This document shows positions 41,838 through 49,949 of a DNA stretch of 64,000 bases, piece by piece. This DNA comes from AV80 sp035536995. GTDB lineage: Bacteria; Verrucomicrobiota; Verrucomicrobiia; Chthoniobacterales; UBA10450. Both the position numbers and the translations under genes were made by a program. Position 1 is the stretch's first letter. Each line of letters opens with the position of its first letter. Location: contig DATLNB010000041.1 of the NCBI GenBank assembly GCA_035536995.1, positions 8,079 to 72,078 of the forward strand. The letters run 5' to 3'. Under the pieces are notes generated by a model. It was not told where the DNA came from and ran no database searches. It saw nothing but the letters and a program-made list of their open reading frames with translations.

Positions 41838-43061
41838 TTATTTCAGGATTTGCAGGGCCCGGAGCAGGCCGGCGGTGACCAGCTCGTAGAGGTCATGCTG
41901 AACGAAGAAGATGTAGTATTGGCGCAGATCGATCGCGCATAGCATCAGGATTGCGAGCACCATCAGGACTTCGCGGCGGCGAAAATCGCGGGTGACCTCC
42001 GCGAGACAACCAATTGCGAGATACCGCAGAGGCAGGTCCCACATGTTCGTGTAGCGAAGGTTCATTCCATAACGGATGTTACACATGATCACGTAGGTCG
42101 TGACGACGAAGCCAAGGAGGTAAAGCGATGCTTTGTCGGCGAATTTCAGACGAAAGATCGCGCCCCAGGCGAGGAGGAAAATCAACGGGCTCGCGAGAAG
42201 CAGGTCGACCAGGTAGCGATACCACGGCCCGTCACCAGTGGCGATGGCGTAGGGAAGAACAGAGGCCTTGCTCACAACTAGTCGATAGGTCGAAATAAAC
42301 GTCTCGGCACCGCCGCAGAGGAAAATCAAAGTGACCACTCCCAGAAGCGGACCAGCAACCATGACCAGGAGGAGGGTGCGGGTGACGGTTCCGAAACGCA
42401 GCCAGCGATTAGCCCCCGCCAGCGCCACTAATCCGATGTAGGCGAAAAAAGCGTTCTCCTTCGTGAGAACCATCATGGCGAGACTGAGGCCGAACAAGGA
42501 AAGACAAAGCGGGTCGTTAGGCCGGCGCAGATTTTCCCAAAGAAGGAAGAGACACAGCGTGGCCCAGAACGCGAAGAAACCGTCGATGAGGGCATGTTGC
42601 GCCATGTGGATCTGGGTGGGCGCGCAACTCATAAGTGCAAACACGCCCAACGCCCAAATGGGGCCCGCCAATCGCCACGCGAACGCGGCCGAAAGGAAGA
42701 GCAGCAGGATACTGAACAGGCAGGATACCCGGTGCAGCGACAGCAACGCATCAGCGCCCGTGACCTGGTGCCAAAGATAAGCGGAGAAAATGTAGAGAAA
42801 CCGGGTCGGGGGAAGAATAACGGCGGCCAATTTTTGCTGCGTCTCCACGTAATGCTCCGCGAAGTCGGGATAGCTCGTTACGCCGTGATTGATCAGGTCT
42901 GTGACGTAGCCGCGGTAAAGACCCTCATCGTAACCCAGCCCGGTAAAACCGGCCGACGGATAAATCCGAAGAAAGGTGCCAAGAATGGCCACAACAACAA
43001 AACCGAGAAGGACGAGGCGCGACAATCGCCGAGGGGCTGTGGAGTCTGGATCCGAGGTCAT
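41838..43061 (-). CDS. GT39/PMT-like polytopic membrane glycosyltransferase
   Basis: The 407-residue protein has around ten membrane helices. Its first loop has GLGYDEGLYRGYVTDLINHGV (D-E motif), and later segments HMAQHALIDGFFAFWATLCLFL and LTKENAFFAYIGLVALAG follow the ArnT/PMT pattern. It is likely to transfer a sugar from a polyprenyl-phosphate donor outside the membrane. The start overlaps the upstream gene stop by ATGA (43058-43061), placing it last in a four-gene minus-strand run (48678 to 41838). Its stop abuts the convergent GT2-methyltransferase gene. Confidence 0.84.
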   Translation of the reverse strand: MTSDPDSTAPRRLSRLVLLGFVVVAILGTFLRIYPSAGFTGLGYDEGLYRGYVTDLINHGVTSYPDFAEHYVETQQKLAAVILPPTRFLYIFSAYLWHQVTGADALLSLHRVSCLFSILLLFLSAAFAWRLAGPIWALGVFALMSCAPTQIHMAQHALIDGFFAFWATLCLFLLWENLRRPNDPLCLSLFGLSLAMMVLTKENAFFAYIGLVALAGANRWLRFGTVTRTLLLVMVAGPLLGVVTLIFLCGGAETFISTYRLVVSKASVLPYAIATGDGPWYRYLVDLLLASPLIFLLAWGAIFRLKFADKASLYLLGFVVTTYVIMCNIRYGMNLRYTNMWDLPLRYLAIGCLAEVTRDFRRREVLMVLAILMLCAIDLRQYYIFFVQHDLYELVTAGLLRALQILK

Positions 43062-44917
43062 TTCTTATTGAGTTGGTCCTGTAGCGCTTTGAACTCCACC
43101 TGGCTAGAATCAAGTTCGATCGCTCGCGCGGCTTCAAGACGAGCTTCCTCGGACTTGCCGGCTGCTTCGAGAGCCGTGGCCAGAAGATAATGCGTCCTCG
43201 CATTGCGCGGATCGAGGTCGAGGGCCCGCCGATATTCAGTTATCGCTTCGGAGGTTTGTCCCGCGCGTTCCAACGCCATCGCGAGGCGCAAATGCGACCG
43301 CGCATCTTCCGGCGGAATGTCTTTCGCTTTGCGAAAATGCTCGATCGCTTCGCTTCGGTCGCCTTTTGCCCAAAGCGCGGTCGCCAGGTTCGTGTAGGCA
43401 TCGGCAAAATAGTCGCGCAGTTCGATCGCTTTTCGGTACTCCGCGATCGCGTCCGCGTGGCGGCCCTTTCGTGCAAGCGCGATCCCGAGAACATTGCGGA
43501 GGAGTGCCGGGCTGAGATGGGAGGCGGTTTCCTTATCGTTCCGACCGGTAAGGGCGCTTTGCAGATGCTGCACCGCCTCGTCGATCCTGTCGCGGTCGAG
43601 GGCAAGAAGCGCGAGATTGTAATTGGCGACGTCGTTGTTCGGCGAGACGGCGATTGCACGCCTCCAGAGTGTTTCGGTGTTGCGCCACGAAGATGTCTGC
43701 GCCCAGGCAAGGCAGGATAGGGCAAGAATCGCGACCGGCCCAATGACCATCCAAAGGCGCCTGGCTTGCGAGAATCGGGAAGCCAGGTCGCCTGCAAGCC
43801 AGGTCAACGCCGTATACAGCCCGATTTGCGGCAGATACGTGTAGCGATCCGCGTGGGCTTGGAGCCCGACCGGAATGAGGCCGAGAGTCGGAAGTAAACA
43901 GACAAGATACCAAGACCAGCCAACGATCAGGTACGGGCGCGCCTTCCGGAACTGAGCAACGAGAACGCTGATCAACGTAAGTAATCCGATCGAAGAGAGA
44001 ACAGTGGCCGATGGCCATCCGTTGGGCGGCTGCGGGTAGAATACTGCGAGGTCTACGGGCCAAAACATCTGTTTGATGTAAGTCACGCAGGCGATCGAAG
44101 CGTTGCCCAGTCGCGACAAGAGCGGAGTTTGTTCCCCGTACCCGACCGTCGACTTCTGCGCAATCAGAGTTGCAACGCCGACCGCGAAAGAGAGAAGAAG
44201 GAGCGGAACTTTTTCGAGAATCACGATGGGAATCGGACGCTTCGTTTGGGCCTGGGGCTCCCGTCTTTCAAATCGTTGCAACGGCCAATAGTCCAGCGCG
44301 AGAAGGATTAGCGGCAGCGTCACCAGCATCGGCTTCGCCATTAAACCGAGTGCAAACGCGATGGTAACCCCCAGGTAGCGCGATACGGCCGGCCGCGCCG
44401 CATAACGCGCATACATCGCGAGGGTAACCATAAAGAAGAACGCGCTAAGAACGTCCTTTCGTTCTGCAACCCACGCCACGGACTCGACGCGCAACGGGTG
44501 GACGGCGAAGACAGCAGCTACGAACGCGCTCCGCCACGTTGCCCCGGTCATTAAACGGAGCGTAAAAAAAAGCAAAACCGCCGCCCCGTTATGGAGCAGC
44601 AGGTTCGTCAAGTGATGGCCGGCCGGATTCAGCCCGTAAAGCTGAGCGTCCAGCATGTGGGAGAGAGTAGTGAGCGGATGCCAGTTGCGCGCCTGTGGCT
44701 GAGTGAAAGCCGCGTGCACGCCGGAAGGGGTAAAGCCGCCTGTGACCACAGGGTTTTGGTAGACGTAATTTTGGTCGTCGTATGCGACGAACTGGTGTTG
44801 CAAGGTTTGACCAAAGATCAGCCAGACAAGGCTCGTCAGGCCGGCGCAAATGAGAAGGCTGCTGCGGGGAGCCATCGCGCTTCGGTGGCCTGCAGCGGCA
44901 CCTCCGTCATTTATCAT
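43058..44917 (-). CDS. TMTC-like membrane protein with TPR tail
   Basis: The 619-residue protein has residues ~20-410 with ~9 membrane helices and the luminal/extracytoplasmic motif FVAYDDQNYVYQNPVV. NWHPLTTLSHMLDAQLYGLNPAGHHLTNLLLH and WVAERKDVLSAFFFM are signatures of the TMTC-type PMT family (O-mannosyltransferase relatives). Residues ~420-615 are tetratricopeptide repeats (NLALLALDRDRIDEAVQHLQSAL, LGIALARKGRHADAIAEYRKAI, LATALWAKGDRSEAIEHFRKA, LATALEAAGKSEEA). It starts 11 bases before the previous gene stop and shares ATGA with the next, so it belongs to one operon. Confidence 0.88.
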   Translation of the reverse strand: MINDGGAAAGHRSAMAPRSSLLICAGLTSLVWLIFGQTLQHQFVAYDDQNYVYQNPVVTGGFTPSGVHAAFTQPQARNWHPLTTLSHMLDAQLYGLNPAGHHLTNLLLHNGAAVLLFFTLRLMTGATWRSAFVAAVFAVHPLRVESVAWVAERKDVLSAFFFMVTLAMYARYAARPAVSRYLGVTIAFALGLMAKPMLVTLPLILLALDYWPLQRFERREPQAQTKRPIPIVILEKVPLLLLSFAVGVATLIAQKSTVGYGEQTPLLSRLGNASIACVTYIKQMFWPVDLAVFYPQPPNGWPSATVLSSIGLLTLISVLVAQFRKARPYLIVGWSWYLVCLLPTLGLIPVGLQAHADRYTYLPQIGLYTALTWLAGDLASRFSQARRLWMVIGPVAILALSCLAWAQTSSWRNTETLWRRAIAVSPNNDVANYNLALLALDRDRIDEAVQHLQSALTGRNDKETASHLSPALLRNVLGIALARKGRHADAIAEYRKAIELRDYFADAYTNLATALWAKGDRSEAIEHFRKAKDIPPEDARSHLRLAMALERAGQTSEAITEYRRALDLDPRNARTHYLLATALEAAGKSEEARLEAARAIELDSSQVEFKALQDQLNKK

Positions 44918-46742
44918 TGAGCCGCTCCTTAAATTCCCTGTATTCGGGCTGGCTCGGATCCAGTTCGGCCGCCCGCGCAGCTTCGCTTTGCGCTTTGTCG
45001 CGATCGCCGGTCAGCTCATGCGCTTTGGCGAGGAGGTAATGCGTTTTCGCATTGCCGGGCTCAAGAAGCAGAGCGCGCCCAAAAAAATCAAGTGCCTGGA
45101 CGGGCTCCTTCGCATTCAACGCGATAACGCCGAGATTGTTGAGAGCACCTTTGTGTTGCGCGTCCACCTTGAGGGTCGCTTCATAAAAATCGCGGGCGCC
45201 TGCGGGGTTGTTCTGAGCAAGACGAAGGTTGCCGAGCGCGAAGTTGGTTTCTGCGTTGTCTGGGACAAGAGTGCGGGCGCGTTGAAGATGATTTTCGGCC
45301 AATGTGAGATCGTTCGTTTCGAGAGCGAAGCGGCCGGCGTTGAAGGCCTCCAGTGCCCAAAGCGACGGATCGTAACGTGGAATCGCGACAAACAACGTGA
45401 TCACACTGACGACTCCAAGCTGCGGCGCGACCTTGGCATAATCTAACTTTGCGCAGTGGTCCCAAAGCCGGTGCAATCCCAGGGCGCCCAGCACCAGTAA
45501 GCCTGGTACAACAGGGAGCCGGTACCGTTCCGTCACGAAGACTGGCAGGATGGCCACGACGTGAAGCGCGATCGCCGCAGTGATCCATCGCGAGGCCGAA
45601 AAGGGCCGCCACGAAAAGACAGCTCCGGCCAAGCCAAACGCCGCGACCAATCCAAAATGAAGGCCAGGAAAGAGCACCCGGTCGTCGCGCAGGTTTACGA
45701 TCACGCCGAGATCGTCGTATTCGAATGCATTCCAGAAGTTGGCGGCTTTTCGGCCGAGCAAGTTGAGCCAGGCGCCAGGATTTGTGAGGATGAACCCGCG
45801 CGCTTTGGCGGACCAATAACGAGAAACCTCGGATCGCTTCAAGGTTCGACCGGCAGCCCGTTCTGCTTGCTGGATTGAATCGTGCAACATCTGCGCCTGG
45901 CCGGCGTGCAGGCCGGGGAATCGCGGATACCCGGTGGCCTCGGGATTGTTGCCCAGCCAAAGATTGATGCCGCTGTGGGCGGAGAGAAAAACGGGATCAC
46001 GCGCGACGAACCGGTTGTGAATCCAACAAGGGGCGGAGCCGACGAAGATTCCGGCGATTAATAGAACCATGGCGCCGAGCCAGCGAGGGCCGGTGGTCCG
46101 CCGAAGAAAAATGGCCGCCAGGAAGAGAGGCACGAGAAAAAGGATCGTGGCGACTCCCATGGCAGCGAAGCCCGTCAGAACGCCGTAACCCAGGCAGCGA
46201 AGTGGCGTTGGCGGGCTTTCCGTCCTAACGATCAGCCAGACCAACAGCCAGAAGACGAAAACCACTCCAGCGGTCGGCATCAAGATCGCCGAATAAGCCG
46301 CCGCGGAAACGAAGAAGCACCAGCCACCCGCGGCGAGGATTCCGGTGATAGTTGCGCCCTTCGTCGATACGCCCAGGCCGGGCTTCAACAGATGAACGGT
46401 AGTTTTAAAAATAAGAACCGCCGTTCCGGCGTCCAGGCACGCTTGAAAGAGACCGGGAATAAATGGGCTGTTGCCAAAGATTCGGAATAGGAGCGCTAGT
46501 AAGAACGGATAGAGCGGCAACCCGTAAAAGGCTTGGTAGTCAGTCCACTGGCCGTGGAGGATTTGTTTCGCCCAGTCATCATAAAATTGCATGTCGCTTC
46601 CGCTCGAAAAGAGCAGCGGAGAGGAAGCGAGCCGGACTAGCGCAACAAGACGAACCAGAAAAACGGCGCCAAACAGATAGTGGGAGCAAGAGGGGGAACG
46701 AATGGCCTTTAAAAGCTGGAGCAGGCCCGGTAATCGAGACAT
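44907..46742 (-). CDS. GT39-like membrane glycosyltransferase with TPR tail
   Basis: The protein has 611 residues from the ATG at 46742 (MSRLPGLLQLLKAI). It has ~9-10 membrane helices with FSSGSDMQFYDDWAKQILHGQW and AFYGLPLYPFLLALLFRIFG in the first loop (D-D motif), and later motifs PGLFQACLDAGTAVL and APCWIHNRFVARDPVFLSAHSGINLWLGNNPEATG. A TPR tail follows (NLRLAQNNPAGARDFYEATL, LGVIALNAKEPVQALDFFGRAL, LAKAHELTGDRDKAQSEAARA). The frame is open to 46862, but the shorter start abuts the previous gene stop at 46744. The related TPR tail next door suggests the proteins work together or are duplicates of one design. Confidence 0.85.
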   Translation of the reverse strand: MSRLPGLLQLLKAIRSPSCSHYLFGAVFLVRLVALVRLASSPLLFSSGSDMQFYDDWAKQILHGQWTDYQAFYGLPLYPFLLALLFRIFGNSPFIPGLFQACLDAGTAVLIFKTTVHLLKPGLGVSTKGATITGILAAGGWCFFVSAAAYSAILMPTAGVVFVFWLLVWLIVRTESPPTPLRCLGYGVLTGFAAMGVATILFLVPLFLAAIFLRRTTGPRWLGAMVLLIAGIFVGSAPCWIHNRFVARDPVFLSAHSGINLWLGNNPEATGYPRFPGLHAGQAQMLHDSIQQAERAAGRTLKRSEVSRYWSAKARGFILTNPGAWLNLLGRKAANFWNAFEYDDLGVIVNLRDDRVLFPGLHFGLVAAFGLAGAVFSWRPFSASRWITAAIALHVVAILPVFVTERYRLPVVPGLLVLGALGLHRLWDHCAKLDYAKVAPQLGVVSVITLFVAIPRYDPSLWALEAFNAGRFALETNDLTLAENHLQRARTLVPDNAETNFALGNLRLAQNNPAGARDFYEATLKVDAQHKGALNNLGVIALNAKEPVQALDFFGRALLLEPGNAKTHYLLAKAHELTGDRDKAQSEAARAAELDPSQPEYREFKERLNDK

Positions 46743-46743
46743 G

Positions 46744-48678
46744 TCAATTTTCCGCAGACTCGCGGCGCTGGATTCTAATGGGACCAAGAGGCACACGCGC
46801 GAGGCTCGACACGGTGGGATTATTTCGACCGGGTACCTTCTCCGCCCAAAGAAGCCGGGCATAATCGACGAACAATGCCTCGGCCTCGTAATCCCCGGGT
46901 TGCAGACGGGAGCTCAAAGTGACCTGCCACTTTTCGATATGCTCACCGCCCGAACGTTCGGGGCTGCACAGACCGCGCGAAATCGTAATTGCCGCTCCAC
47001 CATTTTGCGGCATAAGTCGGAGCAGCATCCACGGAAAGAGCACTCGTTCATCTTGAAAGCTCCAGTTCATCGCGATTTCAAGACCGGCGTCGGAAAGCAC
47101 GTCGGTCGTCAGGCGGATCTCGTTTAGGGTGGTGTGCTGATCGATGACCACGGGTCCGGCCGAACGCGTAACCCCGGTCGCAATCTCCGGTGACGCTGTC
47201 CCATTTCGGAAGACCGTCAGTTCATTCGAAGAAGTAATTGCCCAGGAGGAACGCTTCAGGAAGTCGTGCAGGAGCCGATCGCTTGATGGAATTACCCGAT
47301 TGTCCACGGTCTTCATGGCTGGATGATAGTAGCCGGCACCGGAATCGAAGGTGGCGGAATCATCGTAGTCGATAAGGACGAAATCCGTCCGGTGCGGGGG
47401 CCGATATTCACCGCGGCTGAGGGTCTTCAGGCCTTTCAAAATGAAGTGCAGCGAAAATAATTCTTCGCGCATCGCCAGGTGAGATAGATATGGAAGAGGA
47501 GCCACGACGCTTGCCCCGGCAGGGATTTGGTCAATGAGGGAAAGTTTTCGGGCGCGGTCCGGTCCCCCTGTAGTCCATTCAACGAGACTCGAACCGATGC
47601 TGGCAGCCGGACCGAGCAAGAATTGGGCGGCCAGACAGGCACCCGCCGTGAGGAATGGTACGGTGCCGCTAAGCCGGTTCGGCACGACCGCGGAGTTTTC
47701 TATTCTCGCAGCAACCTGGGCGAGCGCTATCCAGAACAAGGGAATGAGGGGCGCTGCGTAGTGAAAGTAAATCTGCCACTCCGATGAGCGCCACGAGAGA
47801 AGGTGCTGAAGTAGAATAGGGGAAGCGATTAGCAGCCATCGGGGCCGCAGCAGCGGCAGCCCGAGAAACGGCAGCAAAAGCCCCCAGAACAGGTTTCCGT
47901 TGCCAAGGGATTCTCGGAGCGCGCCGACGATGCGCTGCGGCTCGGTGATTGCGTTTAGAACAATTTCGCCGGCAGATCCGCCGAGTCGGTTATAAAGCGC
48001 CAAATAATCAATCTCGCCAGGATTCAGCGCGGGGCTGATGACTTTCGCGCAAAGAGCGAACCAAATAATAGACCCGGCAAGCGGCCAAAGGTACCAGCGT
48101 CTCAAGGCAGACGCCGCGTGTTTGCGTTCGAGAAAAAGGTGAAGCGCGCAATAGGCCGCAACAAGTAAGGCCATGTTCTCCTTGCAAGCCAGAAGACCGA
48201 TGATGGCCAACCAGTAAACTCCGAGACGGCCTCCCAGCCGGGCGTGGATCATCAGCAAGACGAAGGGTGCGGCCAGGGCCTCCGGATGAAACTCATGCAG
48301 CGCCACATAGCCGGTGGCCGGTGCCAGCAGCAACGCGCTGGCCAGAAGCAGGCTCGACGTTCGGCTCAGTCGGAGCTGGCGCGCGGAACGGTAGGCGAGC
48401 GGTCCCATCGCCGCCAGAGCCAGGTTCTGGACGACCACAAAAACCATCGGATGCCGGAAGAGAAAGAACACCGGAAGGATGAGAAAGACGATCGGCTCGA
48501 CATGGTTTCCGAGAAGCGGCACCCCCAGAACCGATACGTTGAAGCGGCCCTGAAGAAGCTGCCACGTCCCTTGGACATAAAAGGCCAGATCAAAGGTCCG
48601 GTATTCAAAATTGGCCCAGTGGACGTAGGAGGTCCAAGTCCAGCCAACGAAGACAACCAGAGCAATGGCGAGCGCCAT
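46744..48678 (-). CDS. DUF2079-family polytopic membrane protein
   Basis: The 644-residue protein has ~10 membrane helices in the first ~430 residues and a soluble C-terminal region. Characteristic DUF2079 segments are TFDLAFYVQGTWQLLQGRFN, PLLGNHVEPIVFLILPVFF and LHEFHPEALAAPFVLL (His-rich loop). The family is distantly related to PMT-type glycosyltransferases; activity is unproven. I chose the ATG at 48678 just before the first helix; GTG 48720 and TTG 48726 are in-frame alternatives. It is the first gene of a minus-strand run and is divergent from the pseudopilin gene at 48922. Confidence 0.82.
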   Translation of the reverse strand: MALAIALVVFVGWTWTSYVHWANFEYRTFDLAFYVQGTWQLLQGRFNVSVLGVPLLGNHVEPIVFLILPVFFLFRHPMVFVVVQNLALAAMGPLAYRSARQLRLSRTSSLLLASALLLAPATGYVALHEFHPEALAAPFVLLMIHARLGGRLGVYWLAIIGLLACKENMALLVAAYCALHLFLERKHAASALRRWYLWPLAGSIIWFALCAKVISPALNPGEIDYLALYNRLGGSAGEIVLNAITEPQRIVGALRESLGNGNLFWGLLLPFLGLPLLRPRWLLIASPILLQHLLSWRSSEWQIYFHYAAPLIPLFWIALAQVAARIENSAVVPNRLSGTVPFLTAGACLAAQFLLGPAASIGSSLVEWTTGGPDRARKLSLIDQIPAGASVVAPLPYLSHLAMREELFSLHFILKGLKTLSRGEYRPPHRTDFVLIDYDDSATFDSGAGYYHPAMKTVDNRVIPSSDRLLHDFLKRSSWAITSSNELTVFRNGTASPEIATGVTRSAGPVVIDQHTTLNEIRLTTDVLSDAGLEIAMNWSFQDERVLFPWMLLRLMPQNGGAAITISRGLCSPERSGGEHIEKWQVTLSSRLQPGDYEAEALFVDYARLLWAEKVPGRNNPTVSSLARVPLGPIRIQRRESAEN

Positions 48679-48830
48679 TCCATCTTCCCGAGGGCCCCCC
48701 AAGCGTTTCGTCCCGTTCACCTTCAAAGGCTTATCGCCGCTCTGGCCGCGGGGGACAAGGGCGATCCGGGGCGCCCCCCGGTCTCAGGCGGCGGCCGTAG
48801 CCGCGGGCGAGGGCCAAAAAGCCAACCTAT

Positions 48831-48846
48831 TGGCATCAACGCTGCT
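48831..48846 (+). promoter_or_regulatory. Candidate sigma-54 promoter of pseudopilin genes
   Basis: TGGCATCAACGCTGCT has the GG and GC dinucleotides separated by 10 bases, as in the -24/-12 consensus TGGCAYR-N4-TTGCW, with only small deviations. It lies 76 bases upstream of the first pseudopilin start. Pilin genes in other bacteria are often sigma-54 dependent; this site itself is unproven. Confidence 0.5.
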
Positions 48847-48921
48847 TTTAAGAGCCGCAATCCGCGGTCGGTATCGTGGATCGCAGTCAAACAAACAAGA
48901 GATAAAAAGAAAGCAAACAGC

Positions 48922-49320
48922 ATGTTAACTAAACTCAACAAACGCCGCGGGGGCTTTACCCTCGTGGAAATCATGATCGTCGTGGCGATCATCGCTCTGC
49001 TCGCAGCGATTGCGGTGCCCGGGTTCCTCCGCGCTCGTAAGCGCTCGCAAGCTAGCCGCATCATTAACGATCTCCGCTTGATCGACTCCGCAGTCGACCA
49101 GTATGCGATCGAGACCAACAAGAAGAGCGGCGACCTCGTTAAGGTGACCGACTGGACGAACTACCTGAAAAAAGGCACAAACCTCTTTTCGTCGGGTAAC
49201 GACATCCTCGGCAACGCCTACGGTGATCAAACCGTGGATTCATTGCCGAAGGTCAACACGACGAGCCGGAACTCGCTTTCGGACGTGACCGACACGGCGT
49301 TCTGGTCCCCTTACAACTAG
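48922..49320 (+). CDS. Type IV pilin / GspG-like pseudopilin 1
   Basis: The 132-residue prepilin has a short basic leader MLTKLNKRRGG, with cleavage before FTLVEIMIVVAIIALLAA (prepilin peptidase site G|FTLVE). The hydrophobic N-terminal helix continues with a basic RARKRSQASRIINDL, and a small C-terminal globular domain contains the Asp-rich DVTDTAFWSPYN. It has no cysteine pair. AGAAAGCAAAC precedes the ATG. It is probably a subunit of a type IV pilus or type II secretion pseudopilus. It is a tandem paralogue of the gene at 49449 and has the same length. Confidence 0.92.
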   Translation: MLTKLNKRRGGFTLVEIMIVVAIIALLAAIAVPGFLRARKRSQASRIINDLRLIDSAVDQYAIETNKKSGDLVKVTDWTNYLKKGTNLFSSGNDILGNAYGDQTVDSLPKVNTTSRNSLSDVTDTAFWSPYN

Positions 49321-49448
49321 GAATCTGACGATTCATTCTCCTGTCATCGGTTCGCTGGTGGCAGGGAATGAGTTGTGAGAACGAGACCAAGACGTCACGC
49401 CACCTCGCACCTCGCGCAGTAAATAATTAAAGAAAGACGCACTCCAAA

Positions 49449-49847
49449 ATGCTTAAGAAACTCACAACCAAACGCGGGGGCTTCACCCTCGTCGAAATCA
49501 TGATTGTGGTAGCGATCATTGCCTTGCTCGCCGCCATCGCCGTTCCCGGATTCCTCCGGGCTCGCAAACGTTCCCAGGCTTCCAAGATCATCAACGACCT
49601 TCGTATGATCGACTCGGCCATGGATCAATACGCGATCGAAACCGGAAAAAAGACCGGCGATTCCATCGCGGTCTCCGACTGGACCAACTACGTCAAAAAG
49701 GACACGGTCCTTTATGCGACTGGTCAGGACTTGTTCGGCAACGACTACGGTGCGCAAACCGTCGACGAGCATCCGGTCGTGCCGACCAACGCGAAGAACA
49801 ATCTTTCCGACGTGACCGACGACGCCTTCTGGTCGCCATTTAACTAG
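49449..49847 (+). CDS. Type IV pilin / GspG-like pseudopilin 2
   Basis: The 132-residue protein is nearly the same as pseudopilin 1 in the leader, the helix (GGFTLVEIMIVVAIIALLA) and the basic RARKRSQASKIINDL. It diverges in the middle (TGKKTGDSIAVSDWTNYVKKD) and ends DVTDDAFWSPFN. A terminator follows. Duplicated pilins may form different pilus fibres or be alternately expressed. The 128-base spacer contains a partial hairpin (TCATTC ... GAATGA) but no clear second promoter. Confidence 0.92.
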   Translation: MLKKLTTKRGGFTLVEIMIVVAIIALLAAIAVPGFLRARKRSQASKIINDLRMIDSAMDQYAIETGKKTGDSIAVSDWTNYVKKDTVLYATGQDLFGNDYGAQTVDEHPVVPTNAKNNLSDVTDDAFWSPFN

Positions 49848-49867
49848 TCGCGCGATTCTCTGCATGA

Positions 49868-49906
49868 AGAGCGTCCTTTCGGTGAACGGAAGGACGCTCT
49901 CTTCAT
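49868..49906 (+). terminator. Rho-independent-type terminator after pseudopilins
   Basis: An 11-bp perfect stem (AGAGCGTCCTT at 49868-49878 with AAGGACGCTCT at 49890-49900) has an 11-base loop and is followed by CTTCATT. It lies 21 bases after the stop of pseudopilin 2. Confidence 0.8.
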
Positions 49907-49949
49907 TAGCAGCCAATCGAACGACCCATCTCTGCATCAACCCTGCAAA

